Notes: generated by a model not told the origin, from the sequence alone. 64,000 nt of DNA from Tritonibacter multivorans (GCF_001458415.1 NZ_CYSD01000042.1:248001-312000); one strand, 5' to 3'; shown: positions 1 to 9,977, numbered from the stretch's first letter. A program made the numbers and translations.

Positions 1-1588
1 TGCGGTGACCGGAGACGTTGATCACGTCGTCGACGCGGCCCGTGATCCAGTAATCACCATCTGCGTCGCGGCGGCAGCCGTCCCCGGTGAAGTAATAGCC
101 TTTGTAGTCCGAGAAATAGGTCTTCTCGAAGCGTTCGTGATCGCCCCAGACGGTGCGCATCTGGCCGGGCCAGCTGCTTTTGATACACAGGACACCTTCG
201 ACGCCATTGCCGGTGATCTCTTCGCCCGATTGCGGGTCCAGAACCACAGGCTCCACCCCGAAGAAGGGTTTCATCGCAGCACCCGGTTTGGTGGCATGCG
301 CGCCCGGCAGCGGGGTCATCAGATGGCCGCCGGTTTCGGTCTGCCACCAGGTGTCGATGATCGGGCAGCGACCTTTGCCGACCACATCATTGTACCAGTT
401 CCAGGCCTCGGGGTTGATGGGTTCACCCACGGTGCCCAGCAGGCGCAGGTCCGACAGGTCGTATTTTTCGACAAATTCGGTGCCCTGACCCATCAGCGCG
501 CGGATCGCGGTCGGCGCGGTGTAGAACTGGTTCACCTTGTGCTTTTCGCAGACCGCCCAGAACCGCCCCGCATCGGGGTAGGTGGGGGTGCCCTCAAACA
601 TCAGCGTGGTCGCACCATTGGCCAGCGGCCCATAGACGATATAGCTGTGGCCCGTAACCCAGCCCACATCCGCCGTACACCAGTAGATGTCGCCTTCGTG
701 GTAATCAAAGCTGATCTCATGGGTCAGCGCCGCATAGGTCAGGTAACCGCCGGTGGAATGCACGACGCCTTTGGGCTGACCCGTCGAGCCCGAGGTATAG
801 AGGATAAACAGCGGATCCTCGGCGTTCATCTCGGCCGGTTTGCAGTAGTCGTTGGCTTCCAGCACCATCTCATTGTAGTCGAAGTCGCGGTCCTCGATCC
901 AAGAGATCTGGCCCTTGGTGCGGCGCACCACCAGACATTTCACCGTGTCCTTGCAGTGCAGCAGGGCGGCATCCGCATTGGATTTCAGCGGGGTTACACG
1001 ACCGCCACGCGGCGCCTCATCAGCGGTGATCAGCACCTTGGCGTCACAGCCGTTCACACGGGCTGCCAGCGCGTCGGGGGAAAAGCCCGCAAACACGATA
1101 GAGTGGATCGCACCAATGCGCGCGCAGGCCAGCATGGCATAAGCCGCTTCGGGGATCATCGGCAGATAGATCACCACCCGGTCGCCTTTGCGCACGCCCA
1201 GCGTTTCCAGCACGTTCGCCATACGGCAAGTGCGGCGGTGCAGCTCGCTATAGGTGATGTGCTGCGCAGGCTCGTCGGGGTTGTCGGGTTCCCAGATGAT
1301 CGCGGTCTGGTCACCGCGGGTTTCCAGATGTCGGTCAATACAGTTCGACGAGACGTTCAAAACACCGTCTTCAAACCATTTGATTGACACCTGACCAAAG
1401 CTGAAATCGCTGTTTTTGACCTTGGTGAAGGGTTTGATCCAATCGAGCCGTTCCCCCGCGCGGGCCCAGAAGCCCTCCGGGTCATTGATCGACTCTGCGT
1501 ACATGCTGTCATATTTCGCCGCGTTCACATGGGCGTTGGCAACCATTTCCTCGGACGGCGGGTAGACCTTGCTCGTTGGCTCGGACAT
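1..1588 (-). CDS. acs: Acetyl-CoA synthetase (C-terminus cut off by window edge)
   Basis: AMP-forming acetate:CoA ligase, which activates acetate to acetyl-CoA through acetyl-AMP in the cytoplasm. The reverse strand is open from an ATG at 1588 (N-terminus [16 protein letters not shown]) to the left edge, giving 529 of the roughly 650 residues usual for Acs. The AMP-binding signature [11 protein letters not shown] is read at about 770-805. The N-terminal '[20 protein letters not shown]' region is typical of Acs rather than of medium-chain ligases. The start is preceded by an AGGAG-like stretch. The acetylatable C-terminal lysine region lies outside the window. Confidence 0.95.
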   Translation of the reverse strand, partial: MSEPTSKVYPPSEEMVANAHVNAAKYDSMYAESINDPEGFWARAGERLDWIKPFTKVKNSDFSFGQVSIKWFEDGVLNVSSNCIDRHLETRGDQTAIIWEPDNPDEPAQHITYSELHRRTCRMANVLETLGVRKGDRVVIYLPMIPEAAYAMLACARIGAIHSIVFAGFSPDALAARVNGCDAKVLITADEAPRGGRVTPLKSNADAALLHCKDTVKCLVVRRTKGQISWIEDRDFDYNEMVLEANDYCKPAEMNAEDPLFILYTSGSTGQPKGVVHSTGGYLTYAALTHEISFDYHEGDIYWCTADVGWVTGHSYIVYGPLANGATTLMFEGTPTYPDAGRFWAVCEKHKVNQFYTAPTAIRALMGQGTEFVEKYDLSDLRLLGTVGEPINPEAWNWYNDVVGKGRCPIIDTWWQTETGGHLMTPLPGAHATKPGAAMKPFFGVEPVVLDPQSGEEITGNGVEGVLCIKSSWPGQMRTVWGDHERFEKTYFSDYKGYYFTGDGCRRDADGDYWITGRVDDVINVSGHR

Positions 1589-1712
1589 GGGGCTCCTCCT
1601 CTTATGTCTCTCCTTGCGTCAATCCCCGCATGGCAAGGGGCGGATGTCAAACGGTTTTCGCCTGAAAATCAGCGGTAAAACCAGTTTGGCACGAGATGGC
1701 AGAAGACTGGCA

Positions 1713-2597
1713 TTAGAGGCGATTGATCGGCAGTTTTAGAACCGGCGCGCCACTGTCGTCGCGGGGCAGTTCGCCTGCACGCATATTGACCTGCAGCGCA
1801 GGCAGGATCAGCCGTGGCATGGCCAGCTGGGCATCGCGTTCGGTGCGGAATTTCACGAAATCGTCCCGCGTCTTGCCGCCGCCCACGTGGATATTGTTCG
1901 CCCTTTCTTCTGCCACGGTGGTTTCCCACTGAATGTCGCGGCCACCGGGGGCATAATCGTGGCACATGAACAGCCGCATGGCGTCGGGCAGGGCGAGGAT
2001 CTTTTGGATCGAGTCATAAAGTTCACCCGCATCGCCCCCAGGAAAATCTGCCCGCGCCGAGCCCCCATCGGGCATGAACAGCGTATCCCCCACAAAGGCC
2101 GCATTGCCCATGACATGAACCATGCAGGCAGGTGTATGACCGGGGGTGGCCATGGCAAAACAGGTCATCTCACCGACCAGATAGGTGTCGCCATCTTCAA
2201 ACAGCGCGTCAAACTGGCTGCCGTCGCGCTGGAATTCGGTGCCTTCATTGAAGATTTTGCCAAAGGTGTGCTGCACCTCCATGATCTTTGCGCCAATGCC
2301 AATTCGGCCACCGAGCTGGTCCTGAAGATAGGGCGCCGCACTCAGATGGTCGGCGTGCACATGGCTTTCGATAATCCATTCAAGCCGCAGTCCACGGTCT
2401 GTGATGCGCTGAATGATCTGATCCGCATGGGTGTGGGTGATCCGCCCCGCCGCGAGATCAATATCCATGACACTGTCCAGCACCGCACAGGCCTCCGAGG
2501 CGGGGTCTTTGATCAGATAGGTGATTGTATTGCTGTCGCCATCAAAGAAGCCCTCCACCTCGGGCGTGCAGTCAAGAGAGACAGGATAGTCAGACAT
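1713..2597 (-). CDS. MBL-fold metallo-hydrolase, ETHE1/persulfide dioxygenase-like
   Basis: 294-residue metallo-beta-lactamase-fold protein. The metal-binding motif HVHADH is at residues 79-84, with further ligands in TPGH (H154), GDT (D171) and CHDY (H213). This spacing, and the pattern of a single-domain enzyme with the second His-rich motif, resembles the ETHE1/Blh group (persulfide dioxygenases or sulfur-linked hydrolases) rather than glyoxalase II. The start ATG has AGGAG seven bases upstream. Its substrate cannot be read from sequence: persulfide dioxygenase is the best guess, and a generic thioester hydrolase is the alternative. It lies between acs and nagA on the same strand, but the gaps of about 90-125 bp make a shared operon uncertain. 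Confidence 0.8.
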   Translation of the reverse strand: MSDYPVSLDCTPEVEGFFDGDSNTITYLIKDPASEACAVLDSVMDIDLAAGRITHTHADQIIQRITDRGLRLEWIIESHVHADHLSAAPYLQDQLGGRIGIGAKIMEVQHTFGKIFNEGTEFQRDGSQFDALFEDGDTYLVGEMTCFAMATPGHTPACMVHVMGNAAFVGDTLFMPDGGSARADFPGGDAGELYDSIQKILALPDAMRLFMCHDYAPGGRDIQWETTVAEERANNIHVGGGKTRDDFVKFRTERDAQLAMPRLILPALQVNMRAGELPRDDSGAPVLKLPINRL

Positions 2598-2688
2598 CTG
2601 CGGCTCCTCATGCGGAACGGGGATTTGCGGCGCAGTCTGCGGTGCTGGTTCCGTTTGCGCAAGAGGGTGGGGGAGGTTGTTCTGAAAA

Positions 2689-3843
2689 TTAGCGATTACT
2701 CGGAACGTTGTTTCCTTGTCCCTCGAGCGGATAAAAACAATCGAACTGCGGCGACAGTTTTAGGAAGTTCGTGACAGGTCGGCCAAGCAGGGATTGTTTG
2801 CGCCCAATCAGCGCCAAAGGCCCGGTGGTCGCGGCCCGCAAGGCGCGCTGGGCGGGCAGGCCAACCTGATCGATCAGAACGTGCACGGCGCGCAGCATAT
2901 CCAGATCGGCCCCAGCTAAGGTGCCGTCCTCCAGGGTCAGGCGCCCATCGCCGCGCAGCACCTTGCGGCCATTGAGCATAAACTCCCCGGCATCAGAACC
3001 AGCAACGGCCATGGCATCACTGACCAGAAAAACCTCGCCCTCAGCACGGCCCTTGGCGGCAAAGGCCAGCTGCATCATCTGGGGGTGCACATGCACCCCA
3101 TCTGCGATCAGCCCAGCCCACAGCCCGTCAATCCCAAGGGCTGCGCCCACCACACCGGGTTCGCGCCCCCTCATCTGGCTTTGGGCATTGAACAAATGGG
3201 TCACACAGCGCGCGCCAGCCTGCTGATAGGCCTGACAGGTGGCAAAATCGGTGTCTGTATGGCCAAGGCTCACCAGAACACCCGCCTGCGCCAGAACGCG
3301 CACCTGTTCGGGGGTGACATTTTCGGGCGCGATGGTGACCTTCAGCAGCGGCAGATTGCGCGCGGCCTGCAGCAGAAGCTGAAGATCGCGGTCTTCCATA
3401 GGGCGGATAAAGTCGCCTTTATGAGCCCCCTTGCGGGCAAGCGACAGATGCGGGCCTTCCAGATGCAGGCCAATCACACCGGGCGCGCCTGCGGCAATGG
3501 CGGCTTTGACCGCTTGGATGGCGGCCTGTGTGACCTCAAAGGTGTCGGTGATCAGCGTCGGCAGAAGCGCGCGGGTGCCAAGGCGCCAATGGGCCGTGGC
3601 GATCCGCGCAACGGTTTCAGATGTTGGGGCATCGTTCAGCAGCACGCCGCCGCCGCCATTGACCTGCAGATCGGTAAAGCCGGGGCACAGGATCACATCC
3701 CCGCAGTCCTCGACAGTCTGACCGTTCGCTATGTCTGACGCGGGCAGGATGGCGTCCAGCCCCTCCGTGCCAAAGATCAAGGCGTGGTCTGTCAGCAGCT
3801 CTGTCCCGTCAAAGACTTTGGCGGCGCGGAATATACCGGTCAT
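2689..3843 (-). CDS. nagA: N-acetylglucosamine-6-phosphate deacetylase
   Basis: 384-residue amidohydrolase that deacetylates GlcNAc-6-P to glucosamine-6-P in amino-sugar and peptidoglycan recycling. Family motifs seen are the early PGFTDLQVNGGGG segment, HLEGPHL, the LGHTDTD segment, THLFNAQSQM, and the C-terminal VSDAMAVAGSD region with the catalytic Asp. I chose the ATG at 3843 because it forms an ATGA overlap with the upstream kinase stop; a GTG two codons earlier (3849) is also possible. Translational coupling with the kinase gives a two-step GlcNAc phosphorylation/deacetylation module. Confidence 0.93.
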   Translation of the reverse strand: MTGIFRAAKVFDGTELLTDHALIFGTEGLDAILPASDIANGQTVEDCGDVILCPGFTDLQVNGGGGVLLNDAPTSETVARIATAHWRLGTRALLPTLITDTFEVTQAAIQAVKAAIAAGAPGVIGLHLEGPHLSLARKGAHKGDFIRPMEDRDLQLLLQAARNLPLLKVTIAPENVTPEQVRVLAQAGVLVSLGHTDTDFATCQAYQQAGARCVTHLFNAQSQMRGREPGVVGAALGIDGLWAGLIADGVHVHPQMMQLAFAAKGRAEGEVFLVSDAMAVAGSDAGEFMLNGRKVLRGDGRLTLEDGTLAGADLDMLRAVHVLIDQVGLPAQRALRAATTGPLALIGRKQSLLGRPVTNFLKLSPQFDCFYPLEGQGNNVPSNR

Positions 3844-4721
3844 GGACACAGCTCCTCGGCCCAGCGGCGCGCCAGCAGGATCGCGCCCTCAAGCGGGGCG
3901 GCTTTGGCGGGCCGTAGTGCGGCCTGCATGGGCGTTGGCAGGAAAGCCCCCAGATGCGAGGCAAGACCACCGGTGGGGCAGATCGCCTCTCCCTGCCAAC
4001 CCAGCGTGGTTAGCGTGTCGGCAAAATAGCTGGCGGCGCGGGTCAGGATGTCCTGCGTCTGCGGATCTGCGCTGTGCTCCAGCAGCAAAGGCGCAAGCGC
4101 GGCAATGTCACCCGGCGTGGCCTCCGAAGCAAACGTGATCGCCCCGGACGCGCCCCCGAACCGGTCCAGAACAGACTGCCCCAACGTGGAGGCGGGCCAG
4201 AGCCCATCAGACAGCGCCAGCCCTGCCCGCAGAATTTCGCGGCCCACCCAATGAGCAGAACCCTCATCGCCCAGTTTCGGACCCCAGCCACCCACACAGT
4301 GCAATGCGTTGCCCCGGCGCAGCGCCACAAAAGAGCCGGTGCCTGCGTGCATCACCGCCCCATCGTCCAGACCCAGCGCGCCGGTTACAGCGGCGGCGCG
4401 GTCTTCCTCGACGCGGGCATGGTCCAAAGGCAAGGCGGCGGCAAAGCGCTGGGCCTGATCTGCGTCGCAAATCCCAGCAAGCCCGAAATAGGCGGGCAGG
4501 GGGCGCAGATCTTCCTGTGGCATCCCGGCCTGAGAGGCCAGCTGCGCCAGTCCCTCGCGGCAGGTCGCAAGCGCGCCGTCAAAATCCGACGTCGCATTGG
4601 CCGCGCCCAGTTCGACCCGCAGATCCAGACCCTCGCCCACCAGGGCCATACGACAGCGACTTCCACCGCCGTCTACGGCGATCACTTTGGTCTTGCCAAC
4701 CGGTTTGATGTTTTCTTCCAT
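3840..4721 (-). CDS. BadF/BadG-family ATPase, probable N-acetylglucosamine kinase
   Basis: 293-residue sugar kinase of the ASKHA fold. The phosphate-1 motif VDGGGSRCRMALV is near the N-terminus, GTGSFVAL and a GWGPKLGDEGSAHWVG segment are central, and the adenosine loop region is near ICPTGGLASHLG. These are characteristic of GlcNAc/glucosamine kinases of the BadF/BadG/BcrA/BcrD family. The long open frame extends upstream to 4883, but the family N-terminus fits the ATG at 4721. The stop overlaps the nagA start as ATGA, so the pair most likely phosphorylates and then deacetylates GlcNAc. Substrate specificity is inferred from this context. Confidence 0.85.
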   Translation of the reverse strand: MEENIKPVGKTKVIAVDGGGSRCRMALVGEGLDLRVELGAANATSDFDGALATCREGLAQLASQAGMPQEDLRPLPAYFGLAGICDADQAQRFAAALPLDHARVEEDRAAAVTGALGLDDGAVMHAGTGSFVALRRGNALHCVGGWGPKLGDEGSAHWVGREILRAGLALSDGLWPASTLGQSVLDRFGGASGAITFASEATPGDIAALAPLLLEHSADPQTQDILTRAASYFADTLTTLGWQGEAICPTGGLASHLGAFLPTPMQAALRPAKAAPLEGAILLARRWAEELCP

Positions 4722-4895
4722 ACCCCTAGCGATGCACCAGAACCCGGCCCCGTGCAATGGGATTTGGGCCAGGCCTGAAAGCGTTTTTTGCACGTTCCGC
4801 GCAAGAAGAGGCTGGCGGTTCGTCGGTGTATCTGGGACATGCAGAGGCAGCGCTTCACATAGGGGGCGCAGGATGAACAACAACGAAGCAGTGTC

Positions 4896-6671
4896 ATGTC
4901 TCAGGCCCAGGAAACCATCGCCCCGTTCTTAGAGGCGCATGTCAAACGCTGTCAGCAGGTGCTGCTGGGGGACCTCAGCCTTGCCTCGGTGGTCCGTGAT
5001 CTACGGCAGGCCGTGGCCGGGCAAGACGACGCCCGTGCGCGCACGGATCTGCTGCGGGCGCTTGCCAGCAAAGAACGCAAGCCCTTCAAACGGGCCGCGA
5101 TGCGCGCCATTGACCGTATCCTGCCCGCAGGTGGCGACGGGACGCCGGCCGCGCAACTGGCCACCAATGCCTCGTTGCGGAATTTTGTCTCTGTTGTCAC
5201 CCCAAACATTCGCCTGCGCGCCCGTGCCGGGGCGGGGAAGTCGACGGCGATCGTGATCAAATGTGATTTCCTGATCCGTGAACTGGGGATCGCACCAGAG
5301 AGCATTCAGGTTCTGACCTTCAATAAGAAAGCCGCCGAAGACCTGTCGGCCAAGATGGTCGACGCGCTGGGCCCCGATCTTGGCAAACGTGTGGGGGTCA
5401 ATACCTTTCACAGTCTCGCCTTTCACGTGCTGCGCCGCGCGCCTGAAACCGCGCAGGCCACCCTGAACTTCAAAGCGGACGATGCCGAACTCAGCGCCGA
5501 TGGCCATGCAGAGGCTTCATTGATGTTTCGTGCGCAGAAGGCTGCGACCCGCGACCATGATATCCGCATGTACAAACAGCGTTTTGAAGGGACACGCCAT
5601 GCCTATATGGCCGAACGCGATGATTTTGAGGACAGCCTGCGCAGTCTGACGCTGAATGCTGCATCGCTGCTGCGGGCGCGCCGGGGCACGCCCGGTGGTC
5701 TGCGCCGCACCCCTGTCACCGCGCATCTGGCCCGAGTGGTCGATGACTACGAGGCGCGTCTGGAAAAGGCCCGCAGTCTTGATGGCCAAACAGGTCTGCG
5801 CAAAGCAGCCGAGATCCTGTCGGGGGACCAGCCACTGGACGGGTTCCGGCGGCTCAGCGGCACGCTGCGCTATCTGTTTGTGGATGAATATCAGGATTTC
5901 TCGGCTGCGTTCGAGGCTTTGGTGCAAGGCGTGATGGCCCGCAATCCCAACTGCGTGCTGAATGCGGTCGGGGATGACTGGCAGTCGATCAATGGTTTCA
6001 TGGGGGCCGCGCCGGTGTTTTTCGAAACCTTCCGCAAACGCTACCCGGCCTCTCTGCATCTGCCGCTGCAGGTGAACTGGCGCTGCGGCAAGCGCATTGT
6101 CGCGCTGGGCAATGCGGTGATGGAGGCCACCGCGGCGGAAGAAGCCGTGGCCGGGCTGCCGCATGAGGGCAAGATCCGGGTCAAGGTGGGCCGGATTGTC
6201 GTGCACAAATACAACAAAGCGGCCTGGCACGAGGACGCGCGTGATTTTCTCGAGGCGCAGCTTGTCAGAATGGCCGGGCTTGCCTGGGACGACGACGCAC
6301 GCGCTGGGCGCGAAGCCGGGTCGATGGTTCTCTTGGCGGGCAAACGCAAACCCTTCGGGCGCGATCTTCTGGCCTATGCCGCCCATATTGAAGACGCGCA
6401 TGGTATTCGGGTCGCCACCAGCACCTGCCACAGCGCCAAGGGGCTGCAATGGGATCATGTCATCCTGCTGGATGGGATCACCACCGAATACCCGGCCGCT
6501 CATCCTGCGGACCCCATTCAACGGGACCTGATCAGCAAAGCCGAAAAAGAAGCCGAAAGTCACCGGCTGTTGTATGTGGCAGTGACACGGGCAAAGCAGT
6601 CGCTGACCCTTTTGGCACCGACAGAGCTGCACGCGCGGCTGACGCCTGCGGTTGCGCTGGCCAAGGTCTGA
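4896..6671 (+). CDS. UvrD/Rep-family superfamily 1 DNA helicase
   Basis: 591-residue SF1A helicase. Visible motifs are Walker A RAGAGKST (about residues 110-117), motif Ia TFNKKAAEDL, Walker B/II VDEYQDFS (about 329-336), motif III GDDWQSINGF, motif V HSAKGLQWDHVILLDG and motif VI YVAVTRAKQSL. The order and the DEYQ box place it with helicase IV/UvrD-like enzymes. It is shorter than UvrD (about 720 aa), with a roughly 100-residue N-terminal extension of unknown role. It is divergent from the nag pair across a 174 bp spacer. A DNA repair or replication-restart role is expected from the family; no partner nuclease is adjacent. Confidence 0.9.
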   Translation: MSQAQETIAPFLEAHVKRCQQVLLGDLSLASVVRDLRQAVAGQDDARARTDLLRALASKERKPFKRAAMRAIDRILPAGGDGTPAAQLATNASLRNFVSVVTPNIRLRARAGAGKSTAIVIKCDFLIRELGIAPESIQVLTFNKKAAEDLSAKMVDALGPDLGKRVGVNTFHSLAFHVLRRAPETAQATLNFKADDAELSADGHAEASLMFRAQKAATRDHDIRMYKQRFEGTRHAYMAERDDFEDSLRSLTLNAASLLRARRGTPGGLRRTPVTAHLARVVDDYEARLEKARSLDGQTGLRKAAEILSGDQPLDGFRRLSGTLRYLFVDEYQDFSAAFEALVQGVMARNPNCVLNAVGDDWQSINGFMGAAPVFFETFRKRYPASLHLPLQVNWRCGKRIVALGNAVMEATAAEEAVAGLPHEGKIRVKVGRIVVHKYNKAAWHEDARDFLEAQLVRMAGLAWDDDARAGREAGSMVLLAGKRKPFGRDLLAYAAHIEDAHGIRVATSTCHSAKGLQWDHVILLDGITTEYPAAHPADPIQRDLISKAEKEAESHRLLYVAVTRAKQSLTLLAPTELHARLTPAVALAKV

Positions 6672-6867
6672 AACCAAGCCGATACTTGCGGATTTTTCCG
6701 CCGCCGTTAACCAAATGAAATCCTTCGGTGTGCACAGTCTCTGCCACCGATTGCGCCGCTATTTTGCGCCACGGTCGGTGGTCTGTTTTTGCGTGCGATT
6801 TTTTTTAAAACACTCTGACCCTGTGCTGCGGGTTTGGGCAGGATTAAGACGACTAAGGAACGATTTG

Positions 6868-7605
6868 ATGCGCACAGTTTTCCCCACATTGCTTGCGATT
6901 TTGGCCCTGGCTCCGACCCTCCTCTGGGCGGACAGCGGTGTGCGGCGTCCCTCCCTTGCGGGGATAGCGCTGGGCATGTCCTACGAGGAGGCCCGTACCG
7001 TTCTGATCGCCCGCGACATGAAACCCGCCCGTTCGTCCGCAGGGGGATTTGAGGATCGTGTCAAAGGCCTGCGGGCAAAGACCCATTCGGCCCGCGCCAA
7101 GGGGGTGCAGGGGGATCTGATCCCCGTGGCCGTGACCTTTCCTTTTACGTCCAAAGCTTCCGGCGCGCTTGAGGTCACCTTTGTCACCGATGACAGTGGC
7201 TGGTTCGTCGGCGCGGTCACCACGCGCCGCCGTTATGGCACATCCTACCCCGAAGCCTTTGAAACCATCCAAAACCTGAAAGAGGCTTTCGGGTTTCGCA
7301 AATCCAGTTGCACCAGCCGGGGGCAGTTTGGGTTTCACAGCAATGTCTGGAACCGCAAGGTGGTGAGAATGCGCAACACCAAAACCTGCCTGAAGGGGCT
7401 GGATTTTGACCAGATGTCAGACTGGAAGACCTTCTTTCAAGAAGTCGGCGGGGCCTACAATATGGATCATGGGGTGACGTTGAAACTGTCCAACAGCGGC
7501 GCGGCGCCGCTGGGGTACGTTGACAGGATCGAGACTCGTCTGGTCGACTACACCCGCAGCATAAAAGCCATTGAGACCAAACTTGAAATCGGTGCGGGCA
7601 CCTAG
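6868..7605 (+). CDS. Hypothetical secreted protein, 245 aa
   Basis: No family recognised. The ATG at 6868 is chosen over an upstream frame extension because TAAGGAA precedes it and it opens a clear signal peptide (MRTVFPTLLAILALAPTLLWA followed by D). The mature part begins with PSLAGIALGMSYEEARTVL, a pattern common in small periplasmic proteins where an 'I.LGMS..E' motif precedes a conserved core. It contains two Cys about 30 residues apart (near SSCTSRG and TKTCLKG) that could form a disulfide. It is a single gene between the helicase and dusA, with a roughly 196 bp spacer on each side. Confidence 0.7.
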   Translation: MRTVFPTLLAILALAPTLLWADSGVRRPSLAGIALGMSYEEARTVLIARDMKPARSSAGGFEDRVKGLRAKTHSARAKGVQGDLIPVAVTFPFTSKASGALEVTFVTDDSGWFVGAVTTRRRYGTSYPEAFETIQNLKEAFGFRKSSCTSRGQFGFHSNVWNRKVVRMRNTKTCLKGLDFDQMSDWKTFFQEVGGAYNMDHGVTLKLSNSGAAPLGYVDRIETRLVDYTRSIKAIETKLEIGAGT

Positions 7606-7802
7606 GCCAACTGCGACATTGCTCGCAGTCAAGGGTGTGATGTGTGCTGCGTCGGAACAGACGCGCAGCCGCCGATGGATATGCGCCCCTTTGCCCGCTT
7701 GGTACGGAGCTTGCGTCAAAAACCCTTGAATGTCTCTTGAAATACAGGGAAAACGCCGCAAATCCCGAAACTGCGCTGTCTGGTCGATATGGAGCTCCCG
7801 CG

Positions 7803-8795
7803 TTGAATAGTTTTGTAGAAAAAGCGGCGCGGCTGTCTGTGGCTCCGATGATGGACTGGACCGACCGTCATTGTCGGATGTTCCATCGTCTGCTGAGCCG
7901 CGAAACGCTGCTTTATACGGAAATGGTCACGGCCCCCGCTTTGGTGCGGGGCGGTGCGTTGCATCTGCTGGAGTTTTCCGCGCCTGAACACCCGATTGCG
8001 CTGCAGCTGGGCGGCTCTGACCCCGTGGAACTGGCAGCGGCGGCCAAGCTGGGGGCCGCGGCGGGCTATGATGAGATCAACCTCAACTGCGGCTGCCCCA
8101 GCGACCGGGTGCAATCTGGCGCCTTTGGCGCGGTCCTGATGCAAAGCCCCGACGTTGTTGCCGACTGTATGGCCGCAATGGCAGAGGCCGTAGAGGTTGA
8201 GGTCACTGTGAAATGCCGCATTGGTGTGGACGATCAGGACCCTGAAACGGTGTTGCCGGACTTTCTTGAAAAAATCCGTGCAGCTGGCGTCAAACGCGTG
8301 ACCATTCACGCGCGCAAAGCCTGGCTGCAGGGGCTCAGCCCGAAAGAGAACCGCGATATCCCGCCGCTGGACTATGATCTGGTCCACCGCATGAAAGCGG
8401 CGTTTCCGGACATGCATGTGTCGATCAATGGCGGCATTGCCACCCTGGCCGAAGCCAAAGCGCAGCTGGACGCGGGGTTGGACGGGGTGATGGTTGGGCG
8501 CGCCGCCTATCACCAACCCAGCGATATCCTCTGTGCCGCCGACCCCGTGATCTTTGGCTCGGGCGCGGTAACGGACCCGTTTGACGCGGTGCGGGCGATG
8601 CTGCCTTATATCGAAGATGAAATGACCAAAGGCGCGCGTCTGCATCAGATCACCCGCCATATGCTGGGTGCATTCGCGGGCCGTCCGGGCGCGCGGCACT
8701 GGCGACGTCACCTCTCCGAAGGCGCGCCCCGCGCAGGTGTCGGCCCCGAACTGGTGGAAGAGGCGCTGGCCTTGGTCGAAGCGCGTGCAGCCTGA
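7803..8795 (+). CDS. dusA: tRNA-dihydrouridine(20/20a) synthase
   Basis: FMN-dependent reductase that forms dihydrouridine at positions 20/20a of tRNA. Signature segments are SVAPMMDWTDRHCR at the N-terminus, LNCGCPSDRVQSGAFGA with the catalytic Cys, KCRIGVDDQD, HARKAWLQGLSPKENR and INGGIA...GVMVGRAAY. KAWLQGLSPKENR marks the DusA subfamily. The frame is open to 7644, but a TTG at 7803 with GGAG about eight bases upstream gives the usual 330-residue length, so I prefer it. The downstream PhyH-type gene starts inside the last codons of dusA. Confidence 0.93.
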   Translation: MNSFVEKAARLSVAPMMDWTDRHCRMFHRLLSRETLLYTEMVTAPALVRGGALHLLEFSAPEHPIALQLGGSDPVELAAAAKLGAAAGYDEINLNCGCPSDRVQSGAFGAVLMQSPDVVADCMAAMAEAVEVEVTVKCRIGVDDQDPETVLPDFLEKIRAAGVKRVTIHARKAWLQGLSPKENRDIPPLDYDLVHRMKAAFPDMHVSINGGIATLAEAKAQLDAGLDGVMVGRAAYHQPSDILCAADPVIFGSGAVTDPFDAVRAMLPYIEDEMTKGARLHQITRHMLGAFAGRPGARHWRRHLSEGAPRAGVGPELVEEALALVEARAA

Positions 8796-9582
8796 GACCC
8801 TGCTGCAGACGCGCGGCTGGGTGCGGTTCGATCACGACGCGGCGACCCATGCATGGGCCGATCATGCGCGCTGCGCCGGGCGGCTGGCGCTTAATGATCC
8901 GGCACATGCCGAATGGCACCAATGCGAAGGCACCTGGTTTGTCGGTGTCGATGCTTTGGCTACAAATGCCGCCGGACAACTGTCAGACGGCCCTGCGCTC
9001 GCCGGGCCCGCGATTGACTTTCTGCGTCAGGTCTATGGTCCGATCCCGCCTCTGCATCCCGCGCAGCTTTCGGTGATGTTCCCGGGCTACCCACGTCCCA
9101 AAGGGGACGAAAGCGATGTGGCCTTTGGCTACCGCCTGCGCCGGGACGCGGCGCATGTGGATGGGGTCAAGATGTTCGGCGAAAACCGTCGCCGCCGGGT
9201 CGAAGAACCCCACGCCTGGGTTCTGGGGCTGCCGCTGAACGTCTCCTCGCCCGACGCCAGCCCGCTGGTGATCTGGGAGGGCAGCCACAAAATCATGCGC
9301 CGCGCCTTTCTGGACGCCTTCAAAGGTACAGCGCAGGCCCAATGGCATAAGGTTGATGTCACCGACATCTATTCCGCCGCCCGCCGCGAGGTGTTTGAAA
9401 CCTGTCCACGCATCACCGTGCACGCCCAGCCGGGGGAGGCCTATGTGATGCACCGCCTGTGTCTGCACGGGGTTGCACCTTGGGCCGAAGGGGCCACCGC
9501 GCCCGACGGGGAAGGGCGCATGATCGCCTACTTCCGGCCTGAAGTCGCGGATTGGACGCAAAACTGGTTGCGCGATATCTGA
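8785..9582 (+). CDS. Phytanoyl-CoA dioxygenase-like (PhyH) protein
   Basis: 265-residue protein with the pattern of Fe(II)/2-oxoglutarate oxygenases: an HxD pair (HVDG, residues 124-126) and a distal histidine in MHRLCLHGVAPW (H223 or H228), followed by GEGRMIAYFRPE, which could supply the 2OG-binding Arg. The start is inferred as a GTG at 8785, overlapping the end of dusA by 11 bp, which implies translational coupling. The open frame extends into dusA, but that part reads as a shadow. Substrate unknown. The distance from classical PhyH proteins means the oxygenase function is an inference from the ligand pattern. Confidence 0.7.
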   Translation: MQPETLLQTRGWVRFDHDAATHAWADHARCAGRLALNDPAHAEWHQCEGTWFVGVDALATNAAGQLSDGPALAGPAIDFLRQVYGPIPPLHPAQLSVMFPGYPRPKGDESDVAFGYRLRRDAAHVDGVKMFGENRRRRVEEPHAWVLGLPLNVSSPDASPLVIWEGSHKIMRRAFLDAFKGTAQAQWHKVDVTDIYSAARREVFETCPRITVHAQPGEAYVMHRLCLHGVAPWAEGATAPDGEGRMIAYFRPEVADWTQNWLRDI

Positions 9583-9690
9583 CAAAATCGGCACACGCGC
9601 GACACGCTGCAAGTCTTTACAGGCTCTTGCGCCGGGAACGATGTGCCATCAGTCAATCTATGGCTTGGGCCATTTGCGCGGTTCCCGGTT

Positions 9691-9737
9691 TCTTTTGGCC
9701 CCAAATACTCCCGCCGGAGGCTGCGGGCGCAAGCCCG
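9691..9737 (+). repeat. Intergenic repeat element, copy A
   Basis: Core TCTTTTGGCCCCAAATACTC followed by CCGCCGGAGG and then a GCGGGC/GCCCGC hairpin. It lies between two convergent genes. The same core recurs at about 13586, 22533, 26981 and 42757. Confidence 0.75.
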
Positions 9738-9739
9738 CT

Positions 9740-9973
9740 TCAGCTGCGCTTCAACCGGGCAGACCGTCCGCCACGACGCCCTTTCGGGGCAGCGGAGCGG
9801 TTGGGCAGCTCTTCCATGATTGCGCGGCGTTCGTCGTGGCTCATCCGCGACCAGCTGCCGATTTCATCAATGGAACGCGCGCAGCCGGTGCACAGGCGTG
9901 TCTCTGGATGGATCACGCAGATCTTGATGCAGGGGCTTTCGATCTCTGCCCGTTTCCAGACCTCATCCGTCAT
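9740..9973 (-). CDS. DUF1289 domain protein
   Basis: 77-residue protein with the DUF1289 cysteine pattern: SPCIKICVIHP...LCTGCARS, i.e. CxxxC then CxxC, followed by IDEIGSWSRMSHDERRAIM. The Cys arrangement suggests a small metal- or Fe-S-binding fold, but no biochemical role is established to my knowledge. The start ATG at 9973 was chosen because it begins MTDEVWKRAEIESPC; the frame runs further upstream into ruvX. It follows ruvX by 4 bp and is probably its operon partner. Confidence 0.85.
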   Translation of the reverse strand: MTDEVWKRAEIESPCIKICVIHPETRLCTGCARSIDEIGSWSRMSHDERRAIMEELPNRSAAPKGRRGGRSARLKRS

Positions 9974-9977
9974 GGTC

